A DNA stretch of 64,000 nt from Mesorhizobium waimense. GTDB lineage: Bacteria; Pseudomonadota; Alphaproteobacteria; Rhizobiales; Rhizobiaceae. Below, piece by piece: positions 31,888 to 42,760 of the stretch. The notes beneath the pieces are model-generated. The model was not told the origin of the DNA, made no database searches, and saw nothing but the letters and a program-made list of their open reading frames with translations. The stretch lies in assembly GCF_003601975.1 (NCBI RefSeq), contig NZ_QZWZ01000012.1, forward strand, positions 62,001 to 126,000, in the 5' to 3' direction. Both the position numbers and the translations under genes were made by a program. Position 1 is the first letter of the stretch, and the number at the start of each line of letters is the position of its first letter.

Positions 31888-32286
31888 ATGTCATTGAGCG
31901 ATCCTCTCGGCGATATGCTGACCCGCATCCGCAACGCCTATGGCCGCAAGAAGTCGAGCGTTTCGACACCGGCCTCGCGCCTGCGTACCCGCGTCCTCGA
32001 CGTGCTGAAGGCGGAAGGCTATATCCGCGACTACAGCCAGACCGACTTCGATAACGGCAAGTCCGAAATCGAGATCGAGCTGAAGTATTTCGACGGTGCT
32101 CCGGTCGTGCGCGAAATCGCCCGCGTCTCGAAGCCTGGCCGCCGCGTCTACGTTTCGGCCAAGTCGATCCCGCATGTCGCCAACGGCCTCGGCATCGCCA
32201 TCCTTTCGACACCGAAGGGCGTGATGGCCGACCACGAAGCGCGCGAGCAGAATGTCGGTGGCGAAATCCTCTGCCAGATCTTCTGA
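31888..32286 (+). CDS. rpsH: 30S ribosomal protein S8
   Basis: 132 residues; [22 protein letters not shown] at the N-terminus and the C-terminal rRNA-binding region ending GGEILCQIF. In E. coli S8 represses the spc operon by binding the rplE region. An 89-base gap to rplF follows. Confidence 0.99.
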   Translation: MSLSDPLGDMLTRIRNAYGRKKSSVSTPASRLRTRVLDVLKAEGYIRDYSQTDFDNGKSEIEIELKYFDGAPVVREIARVSKPGRRVYVSAKSIPHVANGLGIAILSTPKGVMADHEAREQNVGGEILCQIF

Positions 32287-32375
32287 TCCGGCGCTTGATA
32301 TCGAAAGCGGTATCCGGTTTTCGGGAATGCCCGGAAACTGGAACCTGAACCAAGAGAAGTGACGAGGACAACAAA

Positions 32376-32909
32376 ATGTCTCGTATTGGAAAGAAACCCG
32401 TTTCGCTGCCGCAGGGCGTGACCGCGTCCGTCAACGGCCAGACCGTGACGGCGAAGGGCCCCAAGGGCGAGCTGAAGTTCGTGGTGAACGACGAAGTGCT
32501 GGTCAAGATGGAAGGCACCGAGATCGCCGTCCAGCCGCGCGACCAGACCAAGACCGCCCGCGCCAAGTGGGGCATGTCGCGCACGCAGATCGTCAACATC
32601 CTGCAGGGTGTGAAGGACGGCTTCGAGAAGAAGCTCGAGATCACCGGCGTCGGCTACCGTGCCGCCATGCAGGGCAAGAACCTGCAGCTCGCACTGGGCT
32701 TCAGCCATGACGTCGTCTACGAGACGCCGCAGGGCATCACGATCACCGTGCCGAAGCCGACGGAAATCACCGTGACCGGCATCGACAAGCAGATGGTCGG
32801 CCAGGTTGCCGCGGAGATCCGCGAGTATCGCGGTCCCGAGCCCTACAAGGGCAAGGGCGTGCGCTACGCCGGCGAGAAGATCGTCCGCAAGGAAGGCAAG
32901 AAGAAGTAA
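32376..32909 (+). CDS. rplF: 50S ribosomal protein L6
   Basis: 177 residues built of two repeated domains: [14 protein letters not shown] at the start and the signature [23 protein letters not shown] at the end. It sits near the sarcin-ricin loop. Confidence 0.99.
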   Translation: MSRIGKKPVSLPQGVTASVNGQTVTAKGPKGELKFVVNDEVLVKMEGTEIAVQPRDQTKTARAKWGMSRTQIVNILQGVKDGFEKKLEITGVGYRAAMQGKNLQLALGFSHDVVYETPQGITITVPKPTEITVTGIDKQMVGQVAAEIREYRGPEPYKGKGVRYAGEKIVRKEGKKK

Positions 32910-32997
32910 GTGTAGCGCCGCGGGGAGCGGTCGCGGGAGGCGCTTTTGCCTACCGCATATGGCGGCCCCCGTTTTTTGAAGGCAAGGAAGAACCACC

Positions 32998-33357
32998 ATG
33001 GGTACCAAGGAATCCACGCAGCGCCGTGCGCAGCGCGTCCGCCGCCAGATCAAGAAGGTCGCCGGCGAGCGTCCGCGGCTCTCGGTGCACCGCACGTCGA
33101 AGAACATCTACGTGCAGGTCATCGACGACGCCAAGGGCCACACCATCGCTGCCGCCTCGACGCTCGAGAAGGACCTCAAGGGTTCGCTCAAGACCGGCGC
33201 CGACACCGCGGCTGCCGCTGCGATCGGCAAACTGATCGCCGAGCGGGCTTCGAAGGCCGGCGTCAAGGAAGTCGTCTTCGATCGTGGCCCATACATCTAT
33301 CACGGCCGCGTCAAGGCGCTGGCCGAGGCTGCCCGCGAAGGTGGGCTCAGCTTCTAA
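32998..33357 (+). CDS. rplR: 50S ribosomal protein L18
   Basis: 119 residues; [20 protein letters not shown] core and the [25 protein letters not shown] signature. It binds 5S rRNA together with L5. The spacer before it (88 bases) is G/C-rich without a T tract. Confidence 0.99.
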   Translation: MGTKESTQRRAQRVRRQIKKVAGERPRLSVHRTSKNIYVQVIDDAKGHTIAAASTLEKDLKGSLKTGADTAAAAAIGKLIAERASKAGVKEVVFDRGPYIYHGRVKALAEAAREGGLSF

Positions 33358-33435
33358 TTTTTCGCCCCCGGTGACCCAAAGAGGCACCGGATATCATCAT
33401 CAACCGTGCTTCCGGAAAAAAACAAGGAACAGGAT

Positions 33436-33999
33436 ATGGCACAGGAACGTAGGGATGGCGGCCGCGGCCGTGATCGCGAAGAGCGCGACGATGGCATGGT
33501 GGACAAGCTCGTCCACATCAACCGCGTCGCCAAGGTCGTCAAGGGCGGCCGTCGCTTCGGTTTTGCAGCACTCGTCGTCGTCGGCGACCAGAAGGGCCGC
33601 GTCGGCTTCGGCCACGGCAAGGCGCGCGAAGTGCCGGAGGCGATCCGCAAGGCAACCGAATCGGCCAAGCGCGACATGATCTTCGTGCCGCTGCGCTCGG
33701 GTCGTACGCTGCACCATGACGTCGAGGGACGCTGGGGCGCCGGACGCGTGCTTTTGCGCGCTGCCAAGCAGGGTACCGGCATCATCGCCGGCGGCCCGAT
33801 GCGCGCCGTCTTCGAGACGCTCGGCATGCATGACGTGGTCGCCAAGTCGATGGGTTCGTCGAACCCGTACAACATGGTTCGCGCCACTTTCGACGCGCTG
33901 AAGAGCCAGATGCATCCGAAGGATGTGGCTGCCGCGCGCGGCATCAAGTATTCGACCCTTCAGGCTCGCCGCGGCACCGCCGTCGCGACTGAAGAATAG
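33436..33999 (+). CDS. rpsE: 30S ribosomal protein S5
   Basis: 187 residues. The first 20 are a charged Arg/Asp/Gly extension ([19 protein letters not shown]), followed by the canonical [20 protein letters not shown] core and the [13 protein letters not shown]-terminal domain. ATG 33436 with AAGGAACAGGAT upstream is preferred to GTG 33406. Confidence 0.98.
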   Translation: MAQERRDGGRGRDREERDDGMVDKLVHINRVAKVVKGGRRFGFAALVVVGDQKGRVGFGHGKAREVPEAIRKATESAKRDMIFVPLRSGRTLHHDVEGRWGAGRVLLRAAKQGTGIIAGGPMRAVFETLGMHDVVAKSMGSSNPYNMVRATFDALKSQMHPKDVAAARGIKYSTLQARRGTAVATEE

Positions 34000-34024
34000 T
34001 CGACGCTGACCAGGGATTTTGACC

Positions 34025-34222
34025 ATGGCCAAGAAAGCAACCAAGACCATCACCGTCGAGCAGATCGGTTCGCCGATCCGCCGGCCGAAGGAGCAGCGCG
34101 CGACGCTGGTCGGCCTCGGCCTCAACAAGATGCACAAGCAGCGCACGCTGGAAGATACGCCCTCAGTGCGCGGCATGATCGCTGCCGTCCAGCATCTCGT
34201 CCGCGTCGTGGACGAGGGCTGA
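34025..34222 (+). CDS. rpmD: 50S ribosomal protein L30
   Basis: 65 residues, short bacterial form, with [27 protein letters not shown] 34025 is preferred over TTG 34019. rplO follows after 22 bases. Confidence 0.98.
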   Translation: MAKKATKTITVEQIGSPIRRPKEQRATLVGLGLNKMHKQRTLEDTPSVRGMIAAVQHLVRVVDEG

Positions 34223-34244
34223 GCAAGAGCGCAGGAGAAGCAAG

Positions 34245-34718
34245 ATGAAACTCAACGATCTGCGTGACAAGGACGGCGCGACGCATTCCAAGAAGCGTCT
34301 CGGCCGCGGCATCGGTTCCGGCTCGGGCAAGACCGCCGGTCGCGGCGTCAAGGGCCAGAAGGCGCGCTCCGGCGTTGCCGTCAACGGCTTCGAGGGTGGC
34401 CAGATGCCGCTCTATCGGCGCCTGCCGAAGCGTGGCTTCAACAACATCTTCGCCAAGAGCTTCACCGTCGTGTCGCTGGCCCGCATCCAGGCCGCGATCG
34501 ACGCCAAGAAGCTCGATGCGAAGGCGACCGTGACGGCCGAGGCCCTCGTCGCAGCCGGCGTCATCCGCCGCGTCAAGGACGGCGTGCGCGTGCTGTCCGA
34601 TGGCGAACTGAAGGCGAAGCTCGCCTTCGACGTCGCCGGTGCCTCCAAGGCCGCGATCGAGAAGATCGAGAAGGCTGGCGGTTCGGTGAAGGTGGCGGAA
34701 AAGGCAGCCGCCGAGTAA
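34245..34718 (+). CDS. rplO: 50S ribosomal protein L15
   Basis: 157 residues; the Gly/Lys-rich N-terminal tail ([26 protein letters not shown]) and the [17 protein letters not shown] motif identify it. A 192-base gap with a strong hairpin separates it from secY. Confidence 0.99.
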   Translation: MKLNDLRDKDGATHSKKRLGRGIGSGSGKTAGRGVKGQKARSGVAVNGFEGGQMPLYRRLPKRGFNNIFAKSFTVVSLARIQAAIDAKKLDAKATVTAEALVAAGVIRRVKDGVRVLSDGELKAKLAFDVAGASKAAIEKIEKAGGSVKVAEKAAAE

Positions 34719-34792
34719 CGGCGATTTGAAGCGCGACCGGCAAGTGCGGACTTCGGTTTTGCCTCGAAACGCGCTTTGATCCGATCAATAAG

Positions 34793-34814
34793 GCGGCCGC
34801 GTCAACGCGGCCGC
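34793..34814 (+). promoter_or_regulatory. hairpin between rplO and secY
   Basis: A perfect 9-bp stem GCGGCCGCG/CGCGGCCGC around loop TCAA. No T run follows, so it more likely trims expression or marks a processing site than ends transcription. Confidence 0.5.
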
Positions 34815-34910
34815 TTGCATGTTCAAGGTCCGGAGCTTATCTCGTGAGCTTCGGTGACACGCACCGCCTGAGCGGCAGGCCATCGAGCGTGACCAAGCGG
34901 AGAATCAGGC

Positions 34911-36251
34911 ATGGCTTCGGCTGCTGAACAACTAGCCTCGAATCTGAATTTTTCGGCTTTCGCCAAGGCGGAGGACCTGAAGAAACGCATCTGGTTCACC
35001 ATCGGCGCGCTGCTCGTCTACCGTCTCGGCACCTACATCCCGCTTCCCGGCATCAATCCCGACGCTTTTGCCCAGGCCTTCAGCTCGCAGAGCAAGGGCG
35101 TGCTTGGCATGTTCAACATGTTCGCCGGCGGCGCCGTGCAGCGCATGGCGATCTTTGCGCTGGGCATCATGCCCTACATCTCCGCCTCCATCATCATGCA
35201 GCTGATGACCTCGGTCATCCCGTCGCTGGAGGCGCTGAAGAAGGAGGGCGAGCAGGGCCGCAAGATCATCAACCAGTACACGCGCTACGGCACCGTGCTC
35301 TTGGCGCTGGTCCAGGCCTACGGCATTTCGGTCGGCCTGGAAGGCGGCAACGGCATCGTCAACGATCCCGGCATGTTCTTCCGCATCTCGACCGTCGTTA
35401 CGCTGGTCGGCGGCACCATGTTCCTGATGTGGCTCGGCGAACAGATCACCGCGCGCGGCATCGGCAACGGCATTTCGCTGATCATCTTCTCGGGCATCGT
35501 CGCCGGCCTGCCGCACGCCATTTCCGGCACGCTGGAACTTGGCCGCACCGGCGCACTGTCGACCGGCCTCATCCTGGCCATCATCGTGCTGGCGGTCGTC
35601 GTCATTGCGCTCATTGTGTTCTTCGAGCGCGCCCAGCGCCGCCTGCTGATCCAGTATCCGAAGCGCCAGGTCGGCAACCGCATGTTCCAGGGCGACACTT
35701 CGCACCTGCCGTTGAAGCTCAACACGTCGGGCGTCATCCCGCCGATCTTCGCCTCCTCGCTGCTGCTGCTGCCGGCAACGATCGCGGGTTTCTCGCAGAC
35801 CACCAACATGCCTGCCTGGGCAAGCACCATCCTGGCGGCGCTCGGCCATGGCCAGCCGCTCTATATGGCGTTCTATGCGGCGATGATCGCGTTCTTCGCC
35901 TTCTTCTACACGGCGATCGTCTTCAACCCGAAGGACACCGCCGACCAGCTCAAGAAGCATTCGGGCTTCATCCCGGGCTACCGTCCGGGCGAGCGCACCG
36001 CCGATTACATCGACTATGTTCTCACGCGCATCACCGTCGTCGGCGCCATCTATCTGGTGCTGGTGTGTCTGCTGCCCGAATTCCTGATTTCAGCGACTGG
36101 CGTACCATTCTACCTTGGTGGCACATCGCTTCTGATCGTGGTCAGTGTCACGCTCGATACGGTGGCGCAGATTCAGGGCCACCTGATCGCGCACCAATAT
36201 GAAGGCCTGATCAAGAAGTCGAAGCTGCGCGGGGGGAAGAAGGCCAGATGA
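34911..36251 (+). CDS. secY: Preprotein translocase subunit SecY
   Basis: 446 residues with ten hydrophobic helices. The plug region ([13 protein letters not shown]), the TM2 signature ([31 protein letters not shown] stretch) and the C-terminal cytoplasmic loop arginine (GYRPGERT) that activates SecA are all visible. It forms the Sec channel with SecE, encoded earlier in this window. It overlaps adk by four bases (ATGA). Confidence 0.99.
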   Translation: MASAAEQLASNLNFSAFAKAEDLKKRIWFTIGALLVYRLGTYIPLPGINPDAFAQAFSSQSKGVLGMFNMFAGGAVQRMAIFALGIMPYISASIIMQLMTSVIPSLEALKKEGEQGRKIINQYTRYGTVLLALVQAYGISVGLEGGNGIVNDPGMFFRISTVVTLVGGTMFLMWLGEQITARGIGNGISLIIFSGIVAGLPHAISGTLELGRTGALSTGLILAIIVLAVVVIALIVFFERAQRRLLIQYPKRQVGNRMFQGDTSHLPLKLNTSGVIPPIFASSLLLLPATIAGFSQTTNMPAWASTILAALGHGQPLYMAFYAAMIAFFAFFYTAIVFNPKDTADQLKKHSGFIPGYRPGERTADYIDYVLTRITVVGAIYLVLVCLLPEFLISATGVPFYLGGTSLLIVVSVTLDTVAQIQGHLIAHQYEGLIKKSKLRGGKKAR

Positions 36252-36847
36252 GGTTGATATTGCTTGGGCCGCCAGGAGCGGGCAAGGGGACGCAAGCACA
36301 GAGACTGGTGGAAAAACATGGCATACCCCAGCTATCCACGGGGGACATGCTGCGCGCTGCCGTTCAGGCCGGCACGGAAGTCGGCAAGCGCGCCAAGGCG
36401 GTGATGGATGCTGGCGAGCTGGTTTCCGACGCCATCGTCAACGCCATCGTGGCCGAGCGAATCGATCAGGCCGATTGCGCGAAGGGCTTCATTCTCGACG
36501 GTTACCCGCGCACCCTGGTGCAGGCGGATGCGGTTGAATCGATGCTCTCGGACCGCGGCCTCCATCTCGACGCGGTGGTCGAACTTGTCGTCGACGACAA
36601 GGCGCTGGTCGGCCGGATCGTCAAGCGTGCCGAAGAGGCCAAGGCGGCCGGACAGCCGGTGCGCAAAGACGACAATCCGACGGTGTTCGAGGAGCGCCTG
36701 AAGGAATACTACAAGAAGACCTCGCCGCTGATCGGCTACTACTATGCCAAGGGCAGGCTGAAGAGCGTCGACGGCATGGCCGACATCGATACGGTGACAA
36801 GAGAGATCGAAGCGGTGCTCAGATCGGTCACCCAGGCGGCGGCATAG
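36248..36847 (+). CDS. adk: Adenylate kinase
   Basis: 199 residues; converts ATP + AMP to 2 ADP. P loop [11 protein letters not shown] (about 6-16), the AMP-binding STGDMLR and the DGYPRT motif are intact. The LID is the short type lacking the zinc-binding Cys ribbon. Its position between secY and rpsM replaces the map/infA/rpmJ genes found there in other bacteria. Confidence 0.99.
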   Translation: MRLILLGPPGAGKGTQAQRLVEKHGIPQLSTGDMLRAAVQAGTEVGKRAKAVMDAGELVSDAIVNAIVAERIDQADCAKGFILDGYPRTLVQADAVESMLSDRGLHLDAVVELVVDDKALVGRIVKRAEEAKAAGQPVRKDDNPTVFEERLKEYYKKTSPLIGYYYAKGRLKSVDGMADIDTVTREIEAVLRSVTQAAA

Positions 36848-36866
36848 AGAAAGTAGACGATTGCGC

Positions 36867-36895
36867 TTGACTGCGGCGGTCCGCTGGGGTATGGC
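36867..36895 (+). promoter_or_regulatory. candidate internal promoter of the alpha operon (rpsM)
   Basis: TTGACT, a 17-base spacer, TATGGC, in the 196-base gap between adk and rpsM. One of the best sigma-70-like matches in the window; it would give a leader of about 140 bases. Confidence 0.45.
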
Positions 36896-37043
36896 GGCCC
36901 GTCTTCCATCAGGCATAAGCTTTGCTTGTCCGCAAGGGCAAGGCAGCCGCTTTGAACTGGAAACTCCCGCATGGGCCGGCCTCCACCGGACGCGGGGCAA
37001 CTGAAGCGCCGGTTCGTCCGGCCCATATGGAGAAGAGAAGAAC

Positions 37044-37412
37044 ATGGCTCGTATAGCCGGCGTCAACATTCCGACCAACAAGCGCGTAGTCATCGCGCTT
37101 CAGTACATTCACGGCATTGGCAAGAAGTTCGCCCAGGAGATCGTCGACAAGGTCGGCATCCCGGCCGAGCGTCGCGTCAACCAGCTGACCGATGCGGAAG
37201 TGCTGCAGATCCGCGAGACGATCGACCGCGACTACCAGGTCGAGGGCGACCTGCGCCGCGAGGTGTCGATGAACATCAAGCGGCTCATGGACCTCGGCTG
37301 CTACCGCGGCCTGCGTCACCGCCGCTCGCTGCCGGTTCGCGGCCAGCGCACGCATACCAATGCGCGCACCCGCAAGGGCCCGGCCAAGTCGATCGCCGGC
37401 AAGAAGAAGTAA
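37044..37412 (+). CDS. rpsM: 30S ribosomal protein S13
   Basis: 122 residues; [19 protein letters not shown] start, helix-hairpin-helix region, and the [25 protein letters not shown] signature. Contacts P-site tRNA and L5. First gene of the alpha section. Confidence 0.99.
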   Translation: MARIAGVNIPTNKRVVIALQYIHGIGKKFAQEIVDKVGIPAERRVNQLTDAEVLQIRETIDRDYQVEGDLRREVSMNIKRLMDLGCYRGLRHRRSLPVRGQRTHTNARTRKGPAKSIAGKKK

Positions 37413-37540
37413 GTTTCGGACGGCTTGTCCGTCTCGCCCGGCAGCCTCGGCTGCCGGTTGCGTTTTCCCGGCAACTGAAAAACGGGAAGGGTGGAGCCGC
37501 TGGCACTACGGCGGTGTAGAGATCAACTGAAAGGAATACC

Positions 37541-37930
37541 ATGGCCAAGGAAGCCGCTCGTGTTCGCCGTCGCGAACGCAAGAACATCTCGTCGGGCGTT
37601 GCCCACGTCAATTCGACCTTCAACAACACGATGATCACCATCACCGACGCGCAGGGCAATTCGATCGCCTGGTCGTCGGCCGGTGCCCAGGGCTTCAAGG
37701 GGTCGCGCAAGTCGACCCCGTTCGCGGCCCAGATGGCTGCCGAAGACGTCGCCAAGAAGGCCCAGGAACACGGCATGCGCATGCTCGAGGTCGAGGTCTG
37801 CGGACCCGGCTCCGGTCGTGAATCGGCGTTGCGCGCCCTGCAGGCGGCCGGCTTCACCATCACCTCGATCCGTGATGTGACGCCGATCCCGCACAATGGC
37901 TGCCGCCCGCGCAAGAAGCGCCGCGTCTAA
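37541..37930 (+). CDS. rpsK: 30S ribosomal protein S11
   Basis: 129 residues; [22 protein letters not shown] and the C-terminal [13 protein letters not shown] are the family hallmarks. A component of the 30S platform. No rpsD follows; rpoA comes next after 99 bases. Confidence 0.99.
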   Translation: MAKEAARVRRRERKNISSGVAHVNSTFNNTMITITDAQGNSIAWSSAGAQGFKGSRKSTPFAAQMAAEDVAKKAQEHGMRMLEVEVCGPGSGRESALRALQAAGFTITSIRDVTPIPHNGCRPRKKRRV

Positions 37931-38029
37931 AATTACCGAACGCCGCGCGAACGCCAAAAGCGTTCCTCCGCGGCATTCCAGGTCGCCCGCCACGATTGGA
38001 TGGTGGCGGGGCAACGGAAGGAAAGCATC

Positions 38030-39040
38030 ATGATCCAGAAAAATTGGCAGGAACTGATCAAGCCGAACAAGATCGAGTTCTCGGCGAAGAAGAAGACGCT
38101 GACCACGCTGGTCGCCGAACCGCTGGAGCGCGGCTTCGGCCTGACGCTCGGCAATGCCCTGCGTCGCGTGCTCTTGTCTTCGCTGCGCGGTGCGGCTGTA
38201 ACCGCCGTGCAGATCGACGGCGTTCTGCATGAATTCTCGTCCATCGCCGGCGTGCGTGAGGACGTGACCGACATCGTGCTCAACATCAAGGAAATCGCCA
38301 TCCGCATGGAAGGCGATGGCCCCAAGCGCATGGTCGTGCGCAAGCAGGGCCCGGGCGCGGTTCTGGCCGGCGACATCCAGACGGTTGGCGACGTCGAGAT
38401 CCTCAACCCCGACCACGTCATCTGCACGCTGGACGAAGGCGCCGAAATCCGCATGGAATTCACCGTCGACACCGGCAAGGGCTATGTGCCGGCAGATCGC
38501 AACCGCGCCGAGGACGCGCCGATCGGCCTGATCCCGGTCGACAGCCTGTACTCGCCGGTCAAGAAGGTGTCCTACAAGGTCGAGAACACCCGCGAGGGCC
38601 AGGTCCTCGACTATGACAAGCTGACCATGACCATCGAGACCGACGGTTCGATCTCGGGCGAAGACGCGGTGGCTTTCGCCGCCCGCATCCTGCAGGACCA
38701 GCTTGGCCTGTTCGTCAATTTCGACGAGCCGCAGAAGGAAGTCGCGGCCGAGGCCGTCACCGAGCTCGCCTTCAACCCGGCACTGCTCAAGAAGGTCGAC
38801 GAGCTCGAGCTTTCGGTGCGTTCGGCCAACTGCCTGAAGAACGACAACATCGTCTATATCGGCGACCTGATCCAGAAGACCGAAGCCGAGATGCTGCGCA
38901 CCCCGAACTTCGGCCGCAAGTCACTGAACGAGATCAAGGAAGTCTTGGCGGCGATGGGCCTGCACCTCGGCATGGAAGTGCCGGACTGGCCGCCGGAAAA
39001 CATCGAAGACCTCGCCAAGCGCTACGAAGATCAATATTGA
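38030..39040 (+). CDS. rpoA: DNA-directed RNA polymerase subunit alpha
   Basis: 336 residues. The N-terminal dimerisation domain includes [12 protein letters not shown], and the C-terminal domain that touches activators and UP elements includes [14 protein letters not shown] and [15 protein letters not shown] 38030 gives [12 protein letters not shown] with GGAAGGAAAG upstream; a GTG at 38000 is rejected. Confidence 0.99.
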   Translation: MIQKNWQELIKPNKIEFSAKKKTLTTLVAEPLERGFGLTLGNALRRVLLSSLRGAAVTAVQIDGVLHEFSSIAGVREDVTDIVLNIKEIAIRMEGDGPKRMVVRKQGPGAVLAGDIQTVGDVEILNPDHVICTLDEGAEIRMEFTVDTGKGYVPADRNRAEDAPIGLIPVDSLYSPVKKVSYKVENTREGQVLDYDKLTMTIETDGSISGEDAVAFAARILQDQLGLFVNFDEPQKEVAAEAVTELAFNPALLKKVDELELSVRSANCLKNDNIVYIGDLIQKTEAEMLRTPNFGRKSLNEIKEVLAAMGLHLGMEVPDWPPENIEDLAKRYEDQY

Positions 39041-39083
39041 GGCTCGAAAGAGCTTCCTGAACCCGGAATGAAGGAGAAGAGCC

Positions 39084-39515
39084 ATGCGCCACGGATTTAA
39101 AGGCCGCCGGTTCGCCCGCAGCATAAGCCACCGCAAGTCTATGTTTGCCAACCTCGCCGTGTCGCTGCTCGAGCACGAGCAGATCGTCACCACCCTGCCG
39201 AAGGCGAAGGACTTGCGTCCGATCGTCGAGAAGCTGGTGACGCTCGGCAAGCGCGGCGACCTGCATGCGCGCCGCCAGGTGATTGCCCAGATCGGCAATG
39301 AAGGCGTCGTCAAGCGTCTGTTCGACACCATCGCGCCGCGCTACGCCACCCGCAACGGCGGCTATCTGCGCATCATGAAGGCGGGCTTCCGCCACGGCGA
39401 CAACGCCGCGATGGCGGTCATCGAGTTCGTCGACCGCGATACCTCGGCCAAGGGCGCCGGCGACCGCGCCCGCATCGAGGCCGAAGGCACCGACGAGGAA
39501 GCCGCAGCCGCATAA
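39084..39515 (+). CDS. rplQ: 50S ribosomal protein L17
   Basis: 143 residues; [31 protein letters not shown] is the standard N-terminus. An acidic Ala/Glu tail ends it. Last gene of the 19-kb ribosomal cluster, followed by a strong terminator. Confidence 0.99.
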   Translation: MRHGFKGRRFARSISHRKSMFANLAVSLLEHEQIVTTLPKAKDLRPIVEKLVTLGKRGDLHARRQVIAQIGNEGVVKRLFDTIAPRYATRNGGYLRIMKAGFRHGDNAAMAVIEFVDRDTSAKGAGDRARIEAEGTDEEAAAA

Positions 39516-39538
39516 GGCTCTGGTATCTGAGAATGTTC

Positions 39539-39562
39539 GAAGGGGCCCGCGGGCCCCTTCTT
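39539..39562 (+). terminator. rho-independent terminator after rplQ
   Basis: Self-complementary GAAGGGGCCC/GGGCCCCTTC with a minimal loop and then TT. It ends the str-S10-spc-alpha cluster 24 bases after rplQ. Confidence 0.8.
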
Positions 39563-39698
39563 GCATTCTGGAGCCAGCGCCTGGACGACTGCGCGGCCCA
39601 AGCCCAGGCTTTTCCGCGATAATAATCGGATTTCAGTGCATTAGCCTTTCATTTTGCACAATCGTCGGGACAATGGCGCCCGATTTGGAGGATTCGGA

Positions 39699-41192
39699 AT
39701 GCGCATGAAACGGCTGTCCCTTGTACTGATCTGCGCCCTCATGGCGCTGGCCTTCGTGCCGGCTGCCAGGCAGGCGCTGGCCGAAGACGCCCCCAAGACC
39801 GCCGATCCTGGCCTGTCCGACGTGCTGACCGATCTGCTGCATGGCGTCGAGGGCGAGAACGCGACCTCCGGCCCCGACAAGCGTGTGCCGTTCGGCCGCG
39901 AGGAGGTGCAGCTGTCCTTTGCGCCGCTTGTCAAGCAGACGGCGCCGGCCGTGGTCAATGTCTATGCCTCGCAGACGGCCAAGGTGACGTCGCCCTTCGA
40001 AGGCGATCCGTTCTTCGAGGAGTTCTTCGGGCGGGCGCAGCCACGCGCGCAATCCTCGCTGGGCTCCGGCGTGCTGGTCGATCCAAGTGGTGTGATCGTC
40101 ACCAATTTCCACGTCATCAAGGGCGCCGACGAGGTCAAGGTGGCGACTGCGGACGGACGCGAGTTCACCAGCAAGGTCATGCTCAAGGACGAGACGCTCG
40201 ATCTGGCCGTGCTCAAGATTGCTTCCGACAAGCCGTTTCCGGTGATTGCCATCGGCGATTCCGACGCGCTCGAGGTCGGCGACCTGTTGCTGGCCATCGG
40301 CAATCCGTTCGGTGTCGGCCAGACCACCACCAGCGGCATCGTTTCCGCACTTGCGCGCAGCCATATCGGCGTTTCGGATTCGGGCTATTTCATCCAGACC
40401 GATGCCGCCATCAACCCCGGCAATTCCGGCGGCGCCCTGATCAACATGGGCGGCCAGCTGGTTGGCATCAACACGGCGATCTACAGCCGCAGTGGCGGCT
40501 CGATCGGCATCGGCTTTGCCATCCCTTCGAACATGGTGCGCGCCTTCGCCGACGCCGCCAAGGCCGGGCTCGACTTCTTCGAGCGGCCCTATATCGGCGC
40601 CGAATTCGAGGCGGTGACGCCGCAGATCGCTGAATCGCTGGCCATGGAGAAGCCGACCGGCGCGCTGGTCTCGTCCGTCGATGTAGCCGGACCTGCCGGC
40701 AAGGCTGGCCTCAAGCCTGGCGATGTCGTGCTGTCGCTCAACGGCACGTCTGTCGAAAGCATCGAGGCGCTGGATTACCGGATGGCGACGCTGTCGATTG
40801 GCACCAAGGCCAGCTTCGCCGTGCTGAGCAAGGGCCAGCAGGCGACGATGGACATCGCGCTGGAGCGGGCGCCGGAGGGCGCCAAGGCCTCCGAAGTGAC
40901 GCTGCACGGCCGCAGTCCGTTTTCGGGCGCCAAGGTCGCCGAACTGTCGCCCCGGCTTGCGCAGCGGCTTGGCCTGCGCACGGACGTCAAAGGCATCGCC
41001 GTGGTCGATATCAATCGCGATTCGCCCGCCGCCGATTTCGGCTTCCAGCCGGGCGACATCGTGCGTGAAGTGAATGGTACTTCCATCGATACGGCAGCGA
41101 CGCTGGCACAGATAGCCCAGCAGGATACGCGCTGGTGGCGCTTTACCGTCGAGCGCGGCGGGCAGATACTGCGCCAGGTGTTGCGTTACTGA
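39699..41192 (+). CDS. Do-family (DegP/HtrA-like) periplasmic serine protease
   Basis: 497 residues with a signal peptide (cleavage near QALA, residue 28). The trypsin-like domain has the triad His138 (TNFHVI), Asp168 (ETLDLAVLK) and Ser243 (GNSGGAL), and two PDZ domains follow (about 290-385 and 410-495). It degrades or chaperones misfolded envelope proteins. ATG 39699 is preceded by TTGGAGGA, which excludes the longer frame from 39654. Compared with DegP1 it has a short, Q-poor LA loop, as in DegQ-like members. rarA begins 43 bases later, so the two are probably co-transcribed. Confidence 0.93.
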   Translation: MRMKRLSLVLICALMALAFVPAARQALAEDAPKTADPGLSDVLTDLLHGVEGENATSGPDKRVPFGREEVQLSFAPLVKQTAPAVVNVYASQTAKVTSPFEGDPFFEEFFGRAQPRAQSSLGSGVLVDPSGVIVTNFHVIKGADEVKVATADGREFTSKVMLKDETLDLAVLKIASDKPFPVIAIGDSDALEVGDLLLAIGNPFGVGQTTTSGIVSALARSHIGVSDSGYFIQTDAAINPGNSGGALINMGGQLVGINTAIYSRSGGSIGIGFAIPSNMVRAFADAAKAGLDFFERPYIGAEFEAVTPQIAESLAMEKPTGALVSSVDVAGPAGKAGLKPGDVVLSLNGTSVESIEALDYRMATLSIGTKASFAVLSKGQQATMDIALERAPEGAKASEVTLHGRSPFSGAKVAELSPRLAQRLGLRTDVKGIAVVDINRDSPAADFGFQPGDIVREVNGTSIDTAATLAQIAQQDTRWWRFTVERGGQILRQVLRY

Positions 41193-41235
41193 GCCCGGCG
41201 CCTGAAGGGCGTCCGGCTCCAACCAAAAGACCAGC

Positions 41236-42546
41236 ATGGCCGATCTGTTCAGCGTCGATGAACCAGAAAGGACGCCGCCCGGCCGGCCGCTGGCCGACCG
41301 GCTGCGCCCGAGAAACCTTGGCGAGGTCGTCGGCCAGGAGCACCTGACCGGGCCGGATGGTGCACTGACCAGGCTGATCGGTTCCGGCTCGCTCGGCTCG
41401 ATGATCTTCTGGGGCCCGCCAGGCACCGGCAAGACCACGGTCGCGCGATTGCTCGCCGGCGAAACCAGTCTCGCCTTCGAACAGATATCGGCGGTGTTTT
41501 CCGGTGTCGCCGACCTGAAGAAGGTGTTCGAGGCGGCGAAACTGCGCCGCGCCAATGGCCGCCAGACACTGCTCTTCGTCGACGAGATCCATCGCTTCAA
41601 CCGCGCCCAGCAGGACAGTTTCCTCCCGGTCATGGAAGACGGCACGGTCGTGCTGGTCGGCGCCACCACCGAGAACCCGTCCTTCGAGTTGAACGCCGCG
41701 CTTCTGTCCCGCGCACGCGTGCTGGTGTTCCATTCGCTGGGCGAAGAGAGCATCGCGAAACTCCTGGTGCGCGCCGAGGAGACCGAGGGCAGGGAGCTGC
41801 CGCTTGACGACGAGGCGAGGGCGATGCTCATACGCATGAGCGATGGCGACGGCCGTGCGTCGCTGACGCTGGCGGAGGAAGTCTGGCGGGCAGCCAAGGC
41901 CGGCGAGGTGTTCACTCCGGAGGGCCTGCAGCGCATCGTCCAGCGCCGCGCGCCGATCTATGACAAGGGCCAGGACGGCCACTACAATTTGATCTCGGCG
42001 CTGCACAAGTCGGTGCGCGGTTCCGACCCGGATGCGGCGCTCTATTATCTGGCGCGAATGTTCGACGCCGGCGAGGATCCGCTCTATCTCGGGCGCCGGC
42101 TGGTGCGCATGGCGATGGAGGATATCGGATTGGCCGACCCGCAGGCGCTGGTCGTCGCCAACGCCGCCAAGGATGCCTATGACTATCTGGGCTCGCCCGA
42201 GGGCGAACTCGCTTTCGCCGAGGCCACGGTCTATCTGGCCACCGCACCGAAGTCGAATGCCGTCTACACCGCGTTCAAGGCGGCGACGCAGGCGGCGAAG
42301 GAGCACGGCTCGCTGCTGCCGCCCAAGCACATCCTCAACGCGCCGACGAAATTGATGAAGGAAGAGGATTACGGCGCCGGCTATCGCTACGACCATGACG
42401 AGCCAGACGCCTTTTCCGGTCAGGATTACTTTCCGGAAAAGATGGGCCGGCGGACCTTCTACGACCCGCCCGAGCGCGGCTTTGAGCGCGATATCCGCAA
42501 GCGGCTGGAGTATTGGGCGAAGCTGCGCAGCGAGCGGGAAAGGTAG
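41236..42546 (+). CDS. rarA: Replication-associated recombination protein A (RarA/MgsA)
   Basis: 436 residues of the clamp-loader AAA+ family (WRNIP1 in eukaryotes). Walker A GPPGTGKTT begins at residue 60, Walker B is LLFVDEIHRF, sensor 1 is GATTENPSFE, and the C-terminal tetramerisation region contains PKHILNAPTKLMKEEDYG. It acts at stalled replication forks with RecA and SSB. Downstream of the Do protease, a pairing that is common in Rhizobiales. Confidence 0.95.
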   Translation: MADLFSVDEPERTPPGRPLADRLRPRNLGEVVGQEHLTGPDGALTRLIGSGSLGSMIFWGPPGTGKTTVARLLAGETSLAFEQISAVFSGVADLKKVFEAAKLRRANGRQTLLFVDEIHRFNRAQQDSFLPVMEDGTVVLVGATTENPSFELNAALLSRARVLVFHSLGEESIAKLLVRAEETEGRELPLDDEARAMLIRMSDGDGRASLTLAEEVWRAAKAGEVFTPEGLQRIVQRRAPIYDKGQDGHYNLISALHKSVRGSDPDAALYYLARMFDAGEDPLYLGRRLVRMAMEDIGLADPQALVVANAAKDAYDYLGSPEGELAFAEATVYLATAPKSNAVYTAFKAATQAAKEHGSLLPPKHILNAPTKLMKEEDYGAGYRYDHDEPDAFSGQDYFPEKMGRRTFYDPPERGFERDIRKRLEYWAKLRSERER

Positions 42547-42760
42547 GCTTGGCGCGCGCGGCCGTCCACTGATCTGAAGTGGAGCGACGTACTCCAAATA
42601 TTACTGTTCGCGATGGCCGCCGGCCGTTTGGGCGATATGCGATGGCATTGTGCCGGGAAACAAAAAACCTTATCAAGGCGCACGACCTGGGCGGTGGTCG
42701 CTGCCAAGTCTCTTGGTGATAATCATTCGGAACAGGAAGCGCGCCCGGCGCGAGCAGAAA

